From NCBI RefSeq assembly GCF_051195235.1, contig NZ_JBNFZM010000004.1, forward strand, positions 62,001 to 126,000: a stretch of 64,000 nt of DNA, in the 5' to 3' direction. Position numbers and translations under genes: made by a program. The stretch is from Tateyamaria sp947503385. GTDB lineage: Bacteria > Pseudomonadota > Alphaproteobacteria > Rhodobacterales > Rhodobacteraceae. The notes under the pieces were generated by a model. The model was not told the DNA's origin. It ran no database searches and saw nothing but the letters and a program-made list of their open reading frames with translations. Below are positions 33,827-41,436 of the stretch, in pieces. Positions within the stretch are counted from its first letter, which is position 1. Each line of letters opens with the position of its first letter.

Positions 33827-35110
33827 TCAGGCCAGCATGGACATCGGGTTTTCCAGATTGTCCTTGATGGCATTCAGCAGGTTCGCGCCGAGCGCGCCGT
33901 CGATCACGCGGTGGTCGACGGACAGGGTGGTCGACATGACGGTGGCCACCGTAACCTCGCCATCCGCGCCCACCACGGGTTTTTTCACACCGGCGCCGAC
34001 CGCAAGGATGGCTGCATGGGGCGGGTTTATGATGGCGTCGAAATTGTCGATGCCAAACATGCCGAGGTTCGAGATGGCAAAGCTGCCCCCCTGATACTCG
34101 TGCGGCGCAAGTTTGCGGTCGCGGGCTCGGGTGGCAAGGTCCTTCATCTCGGTCGACAGCGCTGAGAGCGACTTCATCTCGGCATCCTTGAGCACTGGCG
34201 TGAACAGTCCGCCCTCAATGGCCACGGCGACAGCCACGTCGGAGGCTTTCATCGACAGCATTTTGTCGCCGGCCCAAACGGCGTTGGCATCTGGCACTTG
34301 TTGCAGCGCAAGTGCGCAGGCCTTGATGATGAAGTCGTTGACCGACAGTTTTACGCTCCGGGCCTCGAGCGTTTTGTTTAGCTGTGCGCGGAAGGCGAGC
34401 AAGGCGTCAAGCTGGATATCCTTGCGCAGGTAGAAATGCGGGACAGACTGTTTTGCTTCGGTAAGACGTGCGGCAATGGTTTTGCGCATCCCGTCAAGGC
34501 TGACCTCTTCGTAATCGCGGCCTTCGTACATCTTGGCAACCATGTCGCTGGATGGGCCGGCGGCCATGGCTGCGGCCTTTGGGGCCTCGGCAGTGGCGGC
34601 TGCGGGTTTGGCGGCTGGTGCGGCTTCGGCCTTTTCGACGTCCGCCTTGACAATACGGCCATGGGGACCAGAGCCCTTGATGGCCGCAAGGTCGAGACCC
34701 TTTTGTGCGGCGATGCGGCGGGCAAGGGGAGAAGCAAAGATGCGTTGGCCGTCCTTGGCAGGGGCGGCCTGAGCGGGTGCCGGCGCGTCTTCGGACGCTT
34801 TTGCTTCCTCATCCGCCGAAGACGGCGCGGGAGCGGCGGATGAGGCACCTATGTCATCGGCGCTTTCGCCGTCTTCGAGCAGCACGGCGATGGCAGTGTT
34901 GACCTTTACGCCTTCGGTGCCCTCGGCAATCAGGATCTTGCCGACGACGCCTTCATCCACGGCTTCGAATTCCATGGTGGCCTTGTCGGTCTCGATCTCG
35001 GCCAGCAGGTCGCCGGAGGTGACGGTGTCGCCTTCTTTGACCAGCCATTTGGCGAGCGTGCCTTCTTCCATCGTCGGAGAGAGCGCGGGCATGAGAATTT
35101 CGATGGGCAT
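33827..35110 (-). CDS. pdhC: Pyruvate dehydrogenase E2, dihydrolipoamide acetyltransferase
   Basis: A 427-residue E2 protein. One lipoyl domain at residues 1-81 carries lipoyl Lys K43 in ETDKATMEF. An Ala/Pro-rich linker is followed by the subunit-binding domain (about 126-162, ASPLARRIAAQKGLDL and GPHGRIVKADV). The catalytic domain ends with H400 and D404 in DHRVIDGALG. It passes acetyl groups to CoA. It is the last gene of pdhA-pdhB-pdhC, 12 bp after pdhB. Its lipoyl domain is nearly identical to that of pdhB. Confidence 0.96.
   Translation of the reverse strand: MPIEILMPALSPTMEEGTLAKWLVKEGDTVTSGDLLAEIETDKATMEFEAVDEGVVGKILIAEGTEGVKVNTAIAVLLEDGESADDIGASSAAPAPSSADEEAKASEDAPAPAQAAPAKDGQRIFASPLARRIAAQKGLDLAAIKGSGPHGRIVKADVEKAEAAPAAKPAAATAEAPKAAAMAAGPSSDMVAKMYEGRDYEEVSLDGMRKTIAARLTEAKQSVPHFYLRKDIQLDALLAFRAQLNKTLEARSVKLSVNDFIIKACALALQQVPDANAVWAGDKMLSMKASDVAVAVAIEGGLFTPVLKDAEMKSLSALSTEMKDLATRARDRKLAPHEYQGGSFAISNLGMFGIDNFDAIINPPHAAILAVGAGVKKPVVGADGEVTVATVMSTTLSVDHRVIDGALGANLLNAIKDNLENPMSMLA
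34868..35110 (-). repeat. Lipoyl-domain repeat, copy in pdhC
   Basis: This 243-bp stretch, the first 81 codons of pdhC, is a close direct repeat of 36263-36505 at the start of pdhB. The proteins differ at about a dozen of about 90 positions, and the DNA is clearly alike by eye. It reflects domain duplication, possibly kept similar by gene conversion. Confidence 0.8.
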
Positions 35111-35122
35111 GTCTCGGGCTCC

Positions 35123-36505
35123 TTACCGATAGGTGACTTGTTTCACGGCTTCGACCACTTCGGCGGTGGTGATCAGGGCGTGTTTTTCGAGGTTGGCGGC
35201 GTAGGGCATCGGCACGTCCTTGCCGGTGCAGTTGATCACGGGTGCGTCGAGATAATCGAACGCCTCTTGCATGATGACCGTGCTGAGATAGCCGCCGACC
35301 GACCCCTGGGGCCAACCTTCTTCGACGGTCACGCAGCGGTTTGTCTTCATGACAGAGTTGATCACGGTGCCGGTGTCCATGGGGCGGATCGTACGCAGGT
35401 CGATGACCTCAGCGCTGATCCCGTCCTCCGCCAGCTTATCCGCCGCTTCAAGCGCGTATTGCATCCCGATGCCAAAGGAGACGATCGTCACATCCGTGCC
35501 TTCGCGCCAGATACGCGCTTTGCCGAAGGGAATTGTGAAATCGTCCATGTCCGGCACGTCGAACGTGCGGCCATAGAGGATCTCGTTTTCCAGAAAACAG
35601 ACCGGGTTGTTGTCGCGGATCGCCGTTTTCATCAGACCTTTGGCGTCGGCCGCCGAATAGGGCATCACGACCTTGAGGCCCGGCACCTGCATGTACCAAG
35701 CGGCGTAGTCCTGAGAGTGCTGGGCACCGACGCGGGCGGCAGCACCGTTGGGGCCACGGAAAACCATGGGCGCGCCCATCTGGCCACCGGACATATAAAG
35801 CGTTTTGGCCGCCGAATTGATGATGTGGTCAATCGCCTGCATGGCAAAGTTCCACGTCATAAACTCAACGATCGGGCGCAGGCCACCGAAGGCTGCACCA
35901 ACACCGATCCCGGCAAAGCCGTGTTCCGTAATGGGCGTGTCAATCACCCGGCGGGACCCGAACTCGTCCAGCAAGCCCTGGGACACTTTGTAGGCACCCT
36001 GATATTCGGCAACCTCTTCGCCCATCAGGAACACGGTGTCGTCGGCGCGCATCTCTTCGGCCATGGCATCGCGGATCGCTTCGCGCACGGTCTGTTCTTT
36101 CATTGCCGTGCCCTCTGGGTAGTCGGGGCTGAGATCGACGGATGGCGCCACGGGTGGCTCGGAGGGTGTGGCTGCGGTGGCGGGTGCGGACGCCTTGCCT
36201 TCTTCGCCGGACAGGGCCGCGGGGGCAGGGGCGCTGGATGTTTCGATATCATCCGCGCTTTCGCCTTCCTCGATCAGGACGGCGATGGGCGTGTTGACCT
36301 TGACCCCTTCGGTGCCTTCGGAGACGAGGATTTTGCCGACCACGCCTTCGTCCACGGCTTCGAATTCCATGGTGGCCTTGTCGGTTTCGATCTCGGCCAT
36401 GATGTCACCAGACGATACCGTGTCGCCCTCTTTCACCAGCCATTTTGCAAGCGTACCTTCCTCCATCGTCGGGGAAAGCGCGGGCATCAGAATTTCAATT
36501 GCCAT
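35123..36505 (-). CDS. pdhB: Pyruvate dehydrogenase E1 beta subunit with N-terminal lipoyl domain
   Basis: A 460-residue protein. Residues 1-81 are a lipoyl domain with K43, an arrangement known from alphaproteobacteria. A linker rich in Ala, Pro and Ser leads to the E1 beta domain from about residue 140 (VREAIRDAMAEEM, EEVAEYQGAYKVS, DTPITEHGFAGIGVGAA, the QHSQDYAAWY motif, LRTIRPMDTGTV). With pdhA it decarboxylates pyruvate with thiamine diphosphate. It lies 16 bp after pdhA. Confidence 0.96.
   Translation of the reverse strand: MAIEILMPALSPTMEEGTLAKWLVKEGDTVSSGDIMAEIETDKATMEFEAVDEGVVGKILVSEGTEGVKVNTPIAVLIEEGESADDIETSSAPAPAALSGEEGKASAPATAATPSEPPVAPSVDLSPDYPEGTAMKEQTVREAIRDAMAEEMRADDTVFLMGEEVAEYQGAYKVSQGLLDEFGSRRVIDTPITEHGFAGIGVGAAFGGLRPIVEFMTWNFAMQAIDHIINSAAKTLYMSGGQMGAPMVFRGPNGAAARVGAQHSQDYAAWYMQVPGLKVVMPYSAADAKGLMKTAIRDNNPVCFLENEILYGRTFDVPDMDDFTIPFGKARIWREGTDVTIVSFGIGMQYALEAADKLAEDGISAEVIDLRTIRPMDTGTVINSVMKTNRCVTVEEGWPQGSVGGYLSTVIMQEAFDYLDAPVINCTGKDVPMPYAANLEKHALITTAEVVEAVKQVTYR
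36263..36505 (-). repeat. Lipoyl-domain repeat, copy in pdhB
   Basis: Partner of 34868-35110. Both copies encode the MEEGTLAKWLVKEGDTV start and the ETDKATMEFEAVDEGVVGK core. Confidence 0.8.
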
Positions 36506-36521
36506 TGGTTGGTCTCCCCCT

Positions 36522-37535
36522 TCAAGCGTTCTGCGGCGCGGTGTCGCCAGCGTAAATGTCGGTCCAAAGCTCTTCGAGCGCGGGCTCGGGGCTTTCCTTG
36601 GCGAACTCGGCTGAGGCGTTCACGATATCCTTAATTTCCTTGTCGATGGCCTTGAGATCATCTTCGGTTGCGTGCTTGCCGGTGAGCAGCATGGAACGGA
36701 CCGCCTCGATCGGGTCACGTTCGTCGCGCATCTTCTGCACTTCCTCGCGGGTCCGGTATTTGGCCGGGTCGGACATGGAGTGGCCGCGGTAGCGATAGGT
36801 TTTGATTTCCAGAATATAAGGCCCTTTGCCCGCGCGGCAGTGGGCGACGGCCTTTTGACCGGCTTCCTTGACCGCCAGCACGTCCATGCCGTCCACCTCT
36901 TCGCCCGGAATGCCGTAGGCGGCGCCGCGTTCCCAATAGGAGGGCGATTTGGTCGAGCGTTTGGTCGAGGTGCCCATGGCGTATTGGTTGTTCTCGATCA
37001 CAAAGATCACCGGCAGCATCCACAGCTCGGCCATGTTGTAGGCCTCGTAAACCTGACCCTGGTTGGCCGCACCGTCCCCGAAATAGGTAAAGGTCACGCG
37101 GTCATTGCCCTTGTACATGTCGGAAAACGCAAGGCCCGCGCCCAGCGGCACCTGTGCGGCAACGATCCCGTGGCCACCATAAAAATGTTTCTCCTTGGAG
37201 AACATATGCATGGAGCCGCCTTTGCCTTTGGAATATCCGCCCTCGCGGCCCGTCAGCTCGGCCATCACACCATTGGCGTCCATGCCGCACGCCAGCATGT
37301 GGCCGTGATCGCGGTAGGAGGTGATGCGCTTGTCGCCGTCTTCGGCCGCGGCCTCGAGACCGACAACCACAGCTTCCTGTCCGATGTAGAGGTGACAAAA
37401 GCCACCGATCAGGCCCATGCCATAAAGCTGGCCCGCCTTTTCTTCGAAACGGCGGATGAGCAGCATGTCACGGTAATAGCCCTTGAGCTCATCCGCGGAC
37501 ACGTTCGGTTTCTTGGTGGCTTTGCGCGCGGCCAT
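36522..37535 (-). CDS. pdhA: Pyruvate dehydrogenase E1 alpha subunit
   Basis: A 337-residue E1 alpha. It shows YYRDMLLIRRFEEKAGQLYG, GFCHLYIGQEAVVVG, YRDHGHMLACGMD and the thiamine-diphosphate motif GDGAANQGQVYEAYN...ENNQYAMGT, followed by YRYRGHSMSDPAKYR with the phosphorylation-loop type sequence. The ATG at 37535 has a GGAGG ribosome-binding site ten bases before it. It is the first gene of the operon, and an 18-bp palindrome lies just upstream. Confidence 0.96.
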   Translation of the reverse strand: MAARKATKKPNVSADELKGYYRDMLLIRRFEEKAGQLYGMGLIGGFCHLYIGQEAVVVGLEAAAEDGDKRITSYRDHGHMLACGMDANGVMAELTGREGGYSKGKGGSMHMFSKEKHFYGGHGIVAAQVPLGAGLAFSDMYKGNDRVTFTYFGDGAANQGQVYEAYNMAELWMLPVIFVIENNQYAMGTSTKRSTKSPSYWERGAAYGIPGEEVDGMDVLAVKEAGQKAVAHCRAGKGPYILEIKTYRYRGHSMSDPAKYRTREEVQKMRDERDPIEAVRSMLLTGKHATEDDLKAIDKEIKDIVNASAEFAKESPEPALEELWTDIYAGDTAPQNA

Positions 37536-37557
37536 GTCAGCGCCTCCTCCTGATAAG

Positions 37558-37575
37558 TAGTTTAGCGTTAAACTA
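37558..37575. promoter_or_regulatory. Palindromic operator of the pdh operon (shared with lpdA)
   Basis: TAGTTTA-GCGT-TAAACTA: perfect 7-bp arms with a 4-base spacer, 22 bases before the pdhA start. A TTGCAA on the minus strand upstream could be the -35 element, putting the palindrome over the -10 region. The same 7-bp arms with a 4-base spacer occur before lpdA at 52891. Confidence 0.75.
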
Positions 37576-37809
37576 TCTGTTACAGGATTCTTGCAATCCA
37601 TGCGAGTGGCAATCTGCCGCAAGGTCATCCGGGCACAAGCGCACTCTGTTCGAATGCCATTCGTATCTGATTTATGCGTTGGAAATCAGCACTTTGGCCC
37701 AGCCACGCTGGGATGCATGTCTGCTATGACGGGGAATGAATTGGGATGAGGGGAGGTGTATCAGCCGCTTTGAATACGTAGGCGTATCGGCACCTGCCGC
37801 GCAAGCTGT

Positions 37810-38109
37810 TCAGCGGATCACGATTTCGTCGCTGCGCAACATGCCAAGGATGCTGCGGGCCTGCTCGTCCAGCAGATCCAGATCGAGATAGGCGTCAGAC
37901 AGCCGCTGGGTGAGGTTTTCCATCTGTGCGACATCGGCCTGCACGCGCGCCAGCTGTTCGGTCATCACGCGCGCTTCGGCTTCGATTTCGGCGCGGCGGA
38001 ACAGGCCGTAATCCCCCTGCACCGCAGCAAAAGTGAAATAGATGCCAAGCGCGAAGGAGATTGCGAAAAATACAAGTGTGCCGACGGGGGCGCGTTTGGT
38101 GCGGGTCAT
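37810..38109 (-). CDS. FtsB/DivIC-like septum formation initiator
   Basis: A 99-residue bitopic membrane protein. A short cytoplasmic basic start (MTRTKRAPVG) is followed by one membrane helix (TLVFFAISFALGIYFTFAAV), a GDYGLF motif and a coiled coil rich in Glu, Ala and Leu. This is the FtsB/DivIC layout; it would join FtsL and FtsQ at the division site. It lies in the gap between pdhA and an SDR gene, a common position next to pdh genes in alphaproteobacteria. Confidence 0.85.
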   Translation of the reverse strand: MTRTKRAPVGTLVFFAISFALGIYFTFAAVQGDYGLFRRAEIEAEARVMTEQLARVQADVAQMENLTQRLSDAYLDLDLLDEQARSILGMLRSDEIVIR

Positions 38110-38210
38110 ATGCTCTGCCTGTGTGGGGCCTCTGACGGGCCGCCTTTGGCAGAGTATGACATAAGTGATTCGTTTTGTGAATCCCCATTGATCCAAAAAG
38201 CGCAGGTTTT

Positions 38211-38987
38211 TCAGTGTTTTCCCATCATTTGCGCTGCAATCCGCGTGGTGATGCCACGGGGCGAGATGCGGGGCAGAAAGGCAAAGACTTTGTTCAACGC
38301 GCCCGGCACCACGATCCGCTGCCCGATACGTGCCTGCAACCAGCCCAGTTCGGCCACCTGTGCGGCGTCCATGGGCTTGGCCATTTTGAGCAGGCGCACG
38401 CCGTCCATATCCGCCTCGTCAAAGAAGTTGGTGGCCGTGGCGCCGGGGCACAAGGCGGTGATGGTGACGTTTGTGCCGCGCAGTTCTTCGGCGACAGCTT
38501 CGGACAGCGACAGCACATATGCCTTGGTCGCGTGATACACCGCCATGTTGGGGCCGGGCGTAAAGCTGGCGACAGAAGCGACGTTCAGGATGCGCGCCTT
38601 GGGCAGGGCGGTCATATGGGGGACCGCCAGCTTCATCAGCCGGGTCAAGGCCAGCATATTGACGTTGATCGAACTGAGTTCACGCGTCCAACCCTGTCCG
38701 TCCGCGAACGGGCCGTTGTAGCCAAGGCCCGAATTGTTGACGAGCACGTCAATCTCACGCCCGTCGCTGGCCTCGGACCACAGGCGTTCGACCTCGTCCA
38801 TCTGGGACAGGTCGGCGGGGATGACGATAACGTCGACGGCGTCCGAACGCAATTCGGTCGCGACGGCGTCCAGCTTGTCCTTGGAGCGCGCGGCAAGGAT
38901 CAGGTTGCGGCCTTCCTTGGCAGCGATCCGCGCAAATTCGACGCCCAAACCTTCGGATGCTCCTGTGATCAACGTATATGCGGCCAT
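38211..38987 (-). CDS. Short-chain dehydrogenase/reductase
   Basis: A 258-residue SDR of the classical DltE-like type: cofactor motif TGASEGLG near residue 8, NNSGLGYNG, catalytic Ser in NVASVASF, then YHATKAY with catalytic Tyr and Lys, and a long C-terminal tail. The substrate is unknown. It stands on the same strand as pgk and the FtsB-like gene but is separated from both by 68-100 bp. Confidence 0.9.
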   Translation of the reverse strand: MAAYTLITGASEGLGVEFARIAAKEGRNLILAARSKDKLDAVATELRSDAVDVIVIPADLSQMDEVERLWSEASDGREIDVLVNNSGLGYNGPFADGQGWTRELSSINVNMLALTRLMKLAVPHMTALPKARILNVASVASFTPGPNMAVYHATKAYVLSLSEAVAEELRGTNVTITALCPGATATNFFDEADMDGVRLLKMAKPMDAAQVAELGWLQARIGQRIVVPGALNKVFAFLPRISPRGITTRIAAQMMGKH

Positions 38988-39054
38988 GTCTTTCCCCCCA
39001 TCAGTGTTCGGTCACATATGGGGCGTTTGCCGCGCCATCCAACAGGGCAGGTGA

Positions 39055-40242
39055 TTATTGCGACAGTGCCGCGACGCCGGGCAGTTCCTTGCCTTCCATC
39101 CACTCAAGGAACGCGCCCCCTGCGGTGGAGATGTAGGTAAAGTCATCGGCGACGCCCGCCTGATTGAGCGCGGCAACCGTATCGCCGCCACCCGCGACCG
39201 TGATCAATGTACCGCTTTTTGTGGCCTGTGCCGCGGCTTGTGCTGCGGTGACGGTGGCCATGTCGAATGGCGGGATTTCAAATGCGCCCAGCGGGCCATT
39301 CCAGATCAGCGTGGCCAGACCCGCGATGATTTGAGCGATTTCGGATGCCGCAGCGTCCCCGGCATCCAGCACCATCTGGTCATCCTCCAATACGGTGTCT
39401 GGACCCAATGCCACAGTGTCGTGGTCCGCACCGGCGGCGAATTCTCGCGCGACGCGTCCGTCTTTTGGCAACACCACGCGACACCCCGCCGTCTCTGCCG
39501 CGGCAAGGATGTCGCGCGCGGTGTCATGCAGGTCCGCCTCTTGCAGCGATGCGCCCAGTTGCGCGCCTTGGGCGGCAAGGAAGGTGTTGGCCATGCCTCC
39601 GCCAATGATCAGCACGTCGAGTTTGCGAACGAGGTTTTGCAGCAGGTCGAGCTTGGTCGACACTTTGGCCCCGCCCACCACCGCACCCACGGGGCGTTTG
39701 GGGTTGGACAGCGCTGCCTCAAGAGCGGACAGTTCGGCCTGCATGAGCCGTCCTGCGCAGGATGGCAGCACATGCGCCACGCCCGTGGTCGAGGCATGGG
39801 CCCGGTGCGCGGCGGAAAACGCGTCGTTGCAATAGATGTCGCCCAAAGAGGCTAGGAATTGCGCCATTTGCGGATCGTTTGCCTCTTCCATCGGGGAAAA
39901 GCGGGTGTTTTCCACAAGGATGATTGCGTCGCCGGGCTGCGCGTCGATCCAGTCGCGGCTGGGCCGTTCAACAAAGGTGACGGGCGCGCCAAAGGCAGCC
40001 TCCAGTGCAGGCACCAGACGGCTGAGCGACAGGTCGGGGTTCGGTTGTCCCTTGGGACGTCCGAAATGGGCCAGCAGCACCGGGCTGCCACCGCTTGCGC
40101 GGATGTCGCGGACGGTGGGCACGATGCGGTCAATGCGGGTGGCGTCCGTCACGGTATCGCCGTCCATGGGCACGTTGATGTCGACACGGGTCAGCACGCG
40201 TTTGCCCGCCAGATCCATATCATCCAGTGTTTTCCAACCCAT
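39055..40242 (-). CDS. pgk: Phosphoglycerate kinase
   Basis: A 395-residue glycolytic enzyme that transfers phosphate from 1,3-bisphosphoglycerate to ADP. It has KRVLTRVDINVPMD at the start, VLLAHFGRPKG, NTRFSPMEEANDP, GGAKVSTKLDLL and the nucleotide-binding TVAGGGDTVAAL near the end. The ATG at 40242 (MGWKTLDD) is chosen over an in-frame start 45 bases upstream. It is divergent from the cyclophilin genes. Confidence 0.96.
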   Translation of the reverse strand: MGWKTLDDMDLAGKRVLTRVDINVPMDGDTVTDATRIDRIVPTVRDIRASGGSPVLLAHFGRPKGQPNPDLSLSRLVPALEAAFGAPVTFVERPSRDWIDAQPGDAIILVENTRFSPMEEANDPQMAQFLASLGDIYCNDAFSAAHRAHASTTGVAHVLPSCAGRLMQAELSALEAALSNPKRPVGAVVGGAKVSTKLDLLQNLVRKLDVLIIGGGMANTFLAAQGAQLGASLQEADLHDTARDILAAAETAGCRVVLPKDGRVAREFAAGADHDTVALGPDTVLEDDQMVLDAGDAAASEIAQIIAGLATLIWNGPLGAFEIPPFDMATVTAAQAAAQATKSGTLITVAGGGDTVAALNQAGVADDFTYISTAGGAFLEWMEGKELPGVAALSQ

Positions 40243-40372
40243 GTTCCCGCGTCCTCTTTGCTGATGATGCGCCTTGCATTGCGCCAAACGGCTTGCGCGT
40301 CAATGCGTGACTTGTCCCATGCGCGGCATCCGCTTAGGAAGGGGGTCAAAGAGACTGACAAGGATGGCAGAC

Positions 40373-40882
40373 ATGGCCGACATCAAAGACCCCGAAAACA
40401 CGATCCTGATGGAGCTCAAGGCGGGCACTGTCACCATCGAATTGCTGCCCGACGTGGCGCCCAAACATGTGGAGCGCATGAAGGAACTGGCGCGCGGGGG
40501 CGAGTATGACAACGTGGCCTTTCACCGTGTGATCGACGGCTTCATGGCGCAAACCGGCGACGTGCAGCATGGCGACATGGAAGACGGATTCAACATTCGC
40601 ATGGCGGGCACAGGCGGATCGGACAAGCCCGATCTGCCCGCCGAGTTTTCCAAACTGCCCCACGACCGGGGCACCATTGGCGCAGCCCGGTCGGCCAATC
40701 CCGACAGTGCCAACAGCCAGTTTTTCATCAACTTTTCCGACAACAATTTCCTGAACGGTCAATACACGGTCTATGGCCGGGTGACCTCAGGGATGGAGCA
40801 TGTCGATGCGATCACGCGCGGCGAGCCACCTGCCGAACCGGACCGGATGATCAGCGTCAAGGTGGCTGCGGATGTGGTGTAA
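40373..40882 (+). CDS. Peptidyl-prolyl cis-trans isomerase, cyclophilin type (cytoplasmic)
   Basis: A 169-residue cyclophilin without signal peptide. The active-site motif FHRVIDGFMAQTGD and ANSQFFINFSDN are intact. ACAAGG eight bases before the ATG at 40373 favours this start over one 9 bases upstream. Its end overlaps the next cyclophilin gene by 11 bp. Confidence 0.95.
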   Translation: MADIKDPENTILMELKAGTVTIELLPDVAPKHVERMKELARGGEYDNVAFHRVIDGFMAQTGDVQHGDMEDGFNIRMAGTGGSDKPDLPAEFSKLPHDRGTIGAARSANPDSANSQFFINFSDNNFLNGQYTVYGRVTSGMEHVDAITRGEPPAEPDRMISVKVAADVV

Positions 40883-41429
40883 ACTTGCCGCTGCTCTGGT
40901 GATCGCGGCGGGACCCGCCGCGGCCACCGGGATCGAGATTACGGTCGCGGGCGAGGGGGCCAATGGCGTTATCGCCATCGACCTGTTCGAAGACGTGGCC
41001 CCCGGACATGCGCGTCAGATCACGTCGCTGGCGGCAGCTGGCGCGTATGACAATGTCGCGTTTCACCGGGTGATCCCCGGCTTTATGGCTCAGACCGGCG
41101 ATGTCCAATTCGGTGTTGTCGGTGACGGGTACACCGCCCGGCGGGTGGGAACCGGCAAATCCGATTTGCCGAACCTGACGCAGGAGTTCTCGGCCATCCC
41201 CTTTGATGCCGGTGTTGTTGGCATGGCGCGGTCGTCACAGGTGGACAGCGCCAACAGTCAGTTCTTTATCATGTTCGAGCCGGGCTATTTTCTGAACAAC
41301 CAATACACTGTTGTCGGACGGGTCACTGCCGGTCAGGACGTCGTGAACGCGATCAAAAAGGGCAACCGCGATTCCGGTGCCATCACGGGCGCGCCGGACC
41401 GCATGGTGACGGTCTCTGTGACGGAATAG
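40872..41429 (+). CDS. Peptidyl-prolyl cis-trans isomerase, cyclophilin type (exported)
   Basis: A 185-residue cyclophilin with a short signal peptide (MWCKLAAALVIAAGPAAATG). The catalytic motif FHRVIPGFMAQTGD and ANSQFFIMFEPG are intact. It is coupled to the upstream cytoplasmic cyclophilin by an 11-bp overlap, so a single transcript supplies isomerase on both sides of the membrane. Confidence 0.94.
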   Translation: MWCKLAAALVIAAGPAAATGIEITVAGEGANGVIAIDLFEDVAPGHARQITSLAAAGAYDNVAFHRVIPGFMAQTGDVQFGVVGDGYTARRVGTGKSDLPNLTQEFSAIPFDAGVVGMARSSQVDSANSQFFIMFEPGYFLNNQYTVVGRVTAGQDVVNAIKKGNRDSGAITGAPDRMVTVSVTE

Positions 41430-41436
41430 CGCGCAA

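Noticed and set aside
35138..36634. Long open frame on the plus strand opposite pdhB (498 codons)
   Set aside because: His/Arg/Gly-rich antisense translation with no recognisable domain; an artefact of codon bias over pdhB.
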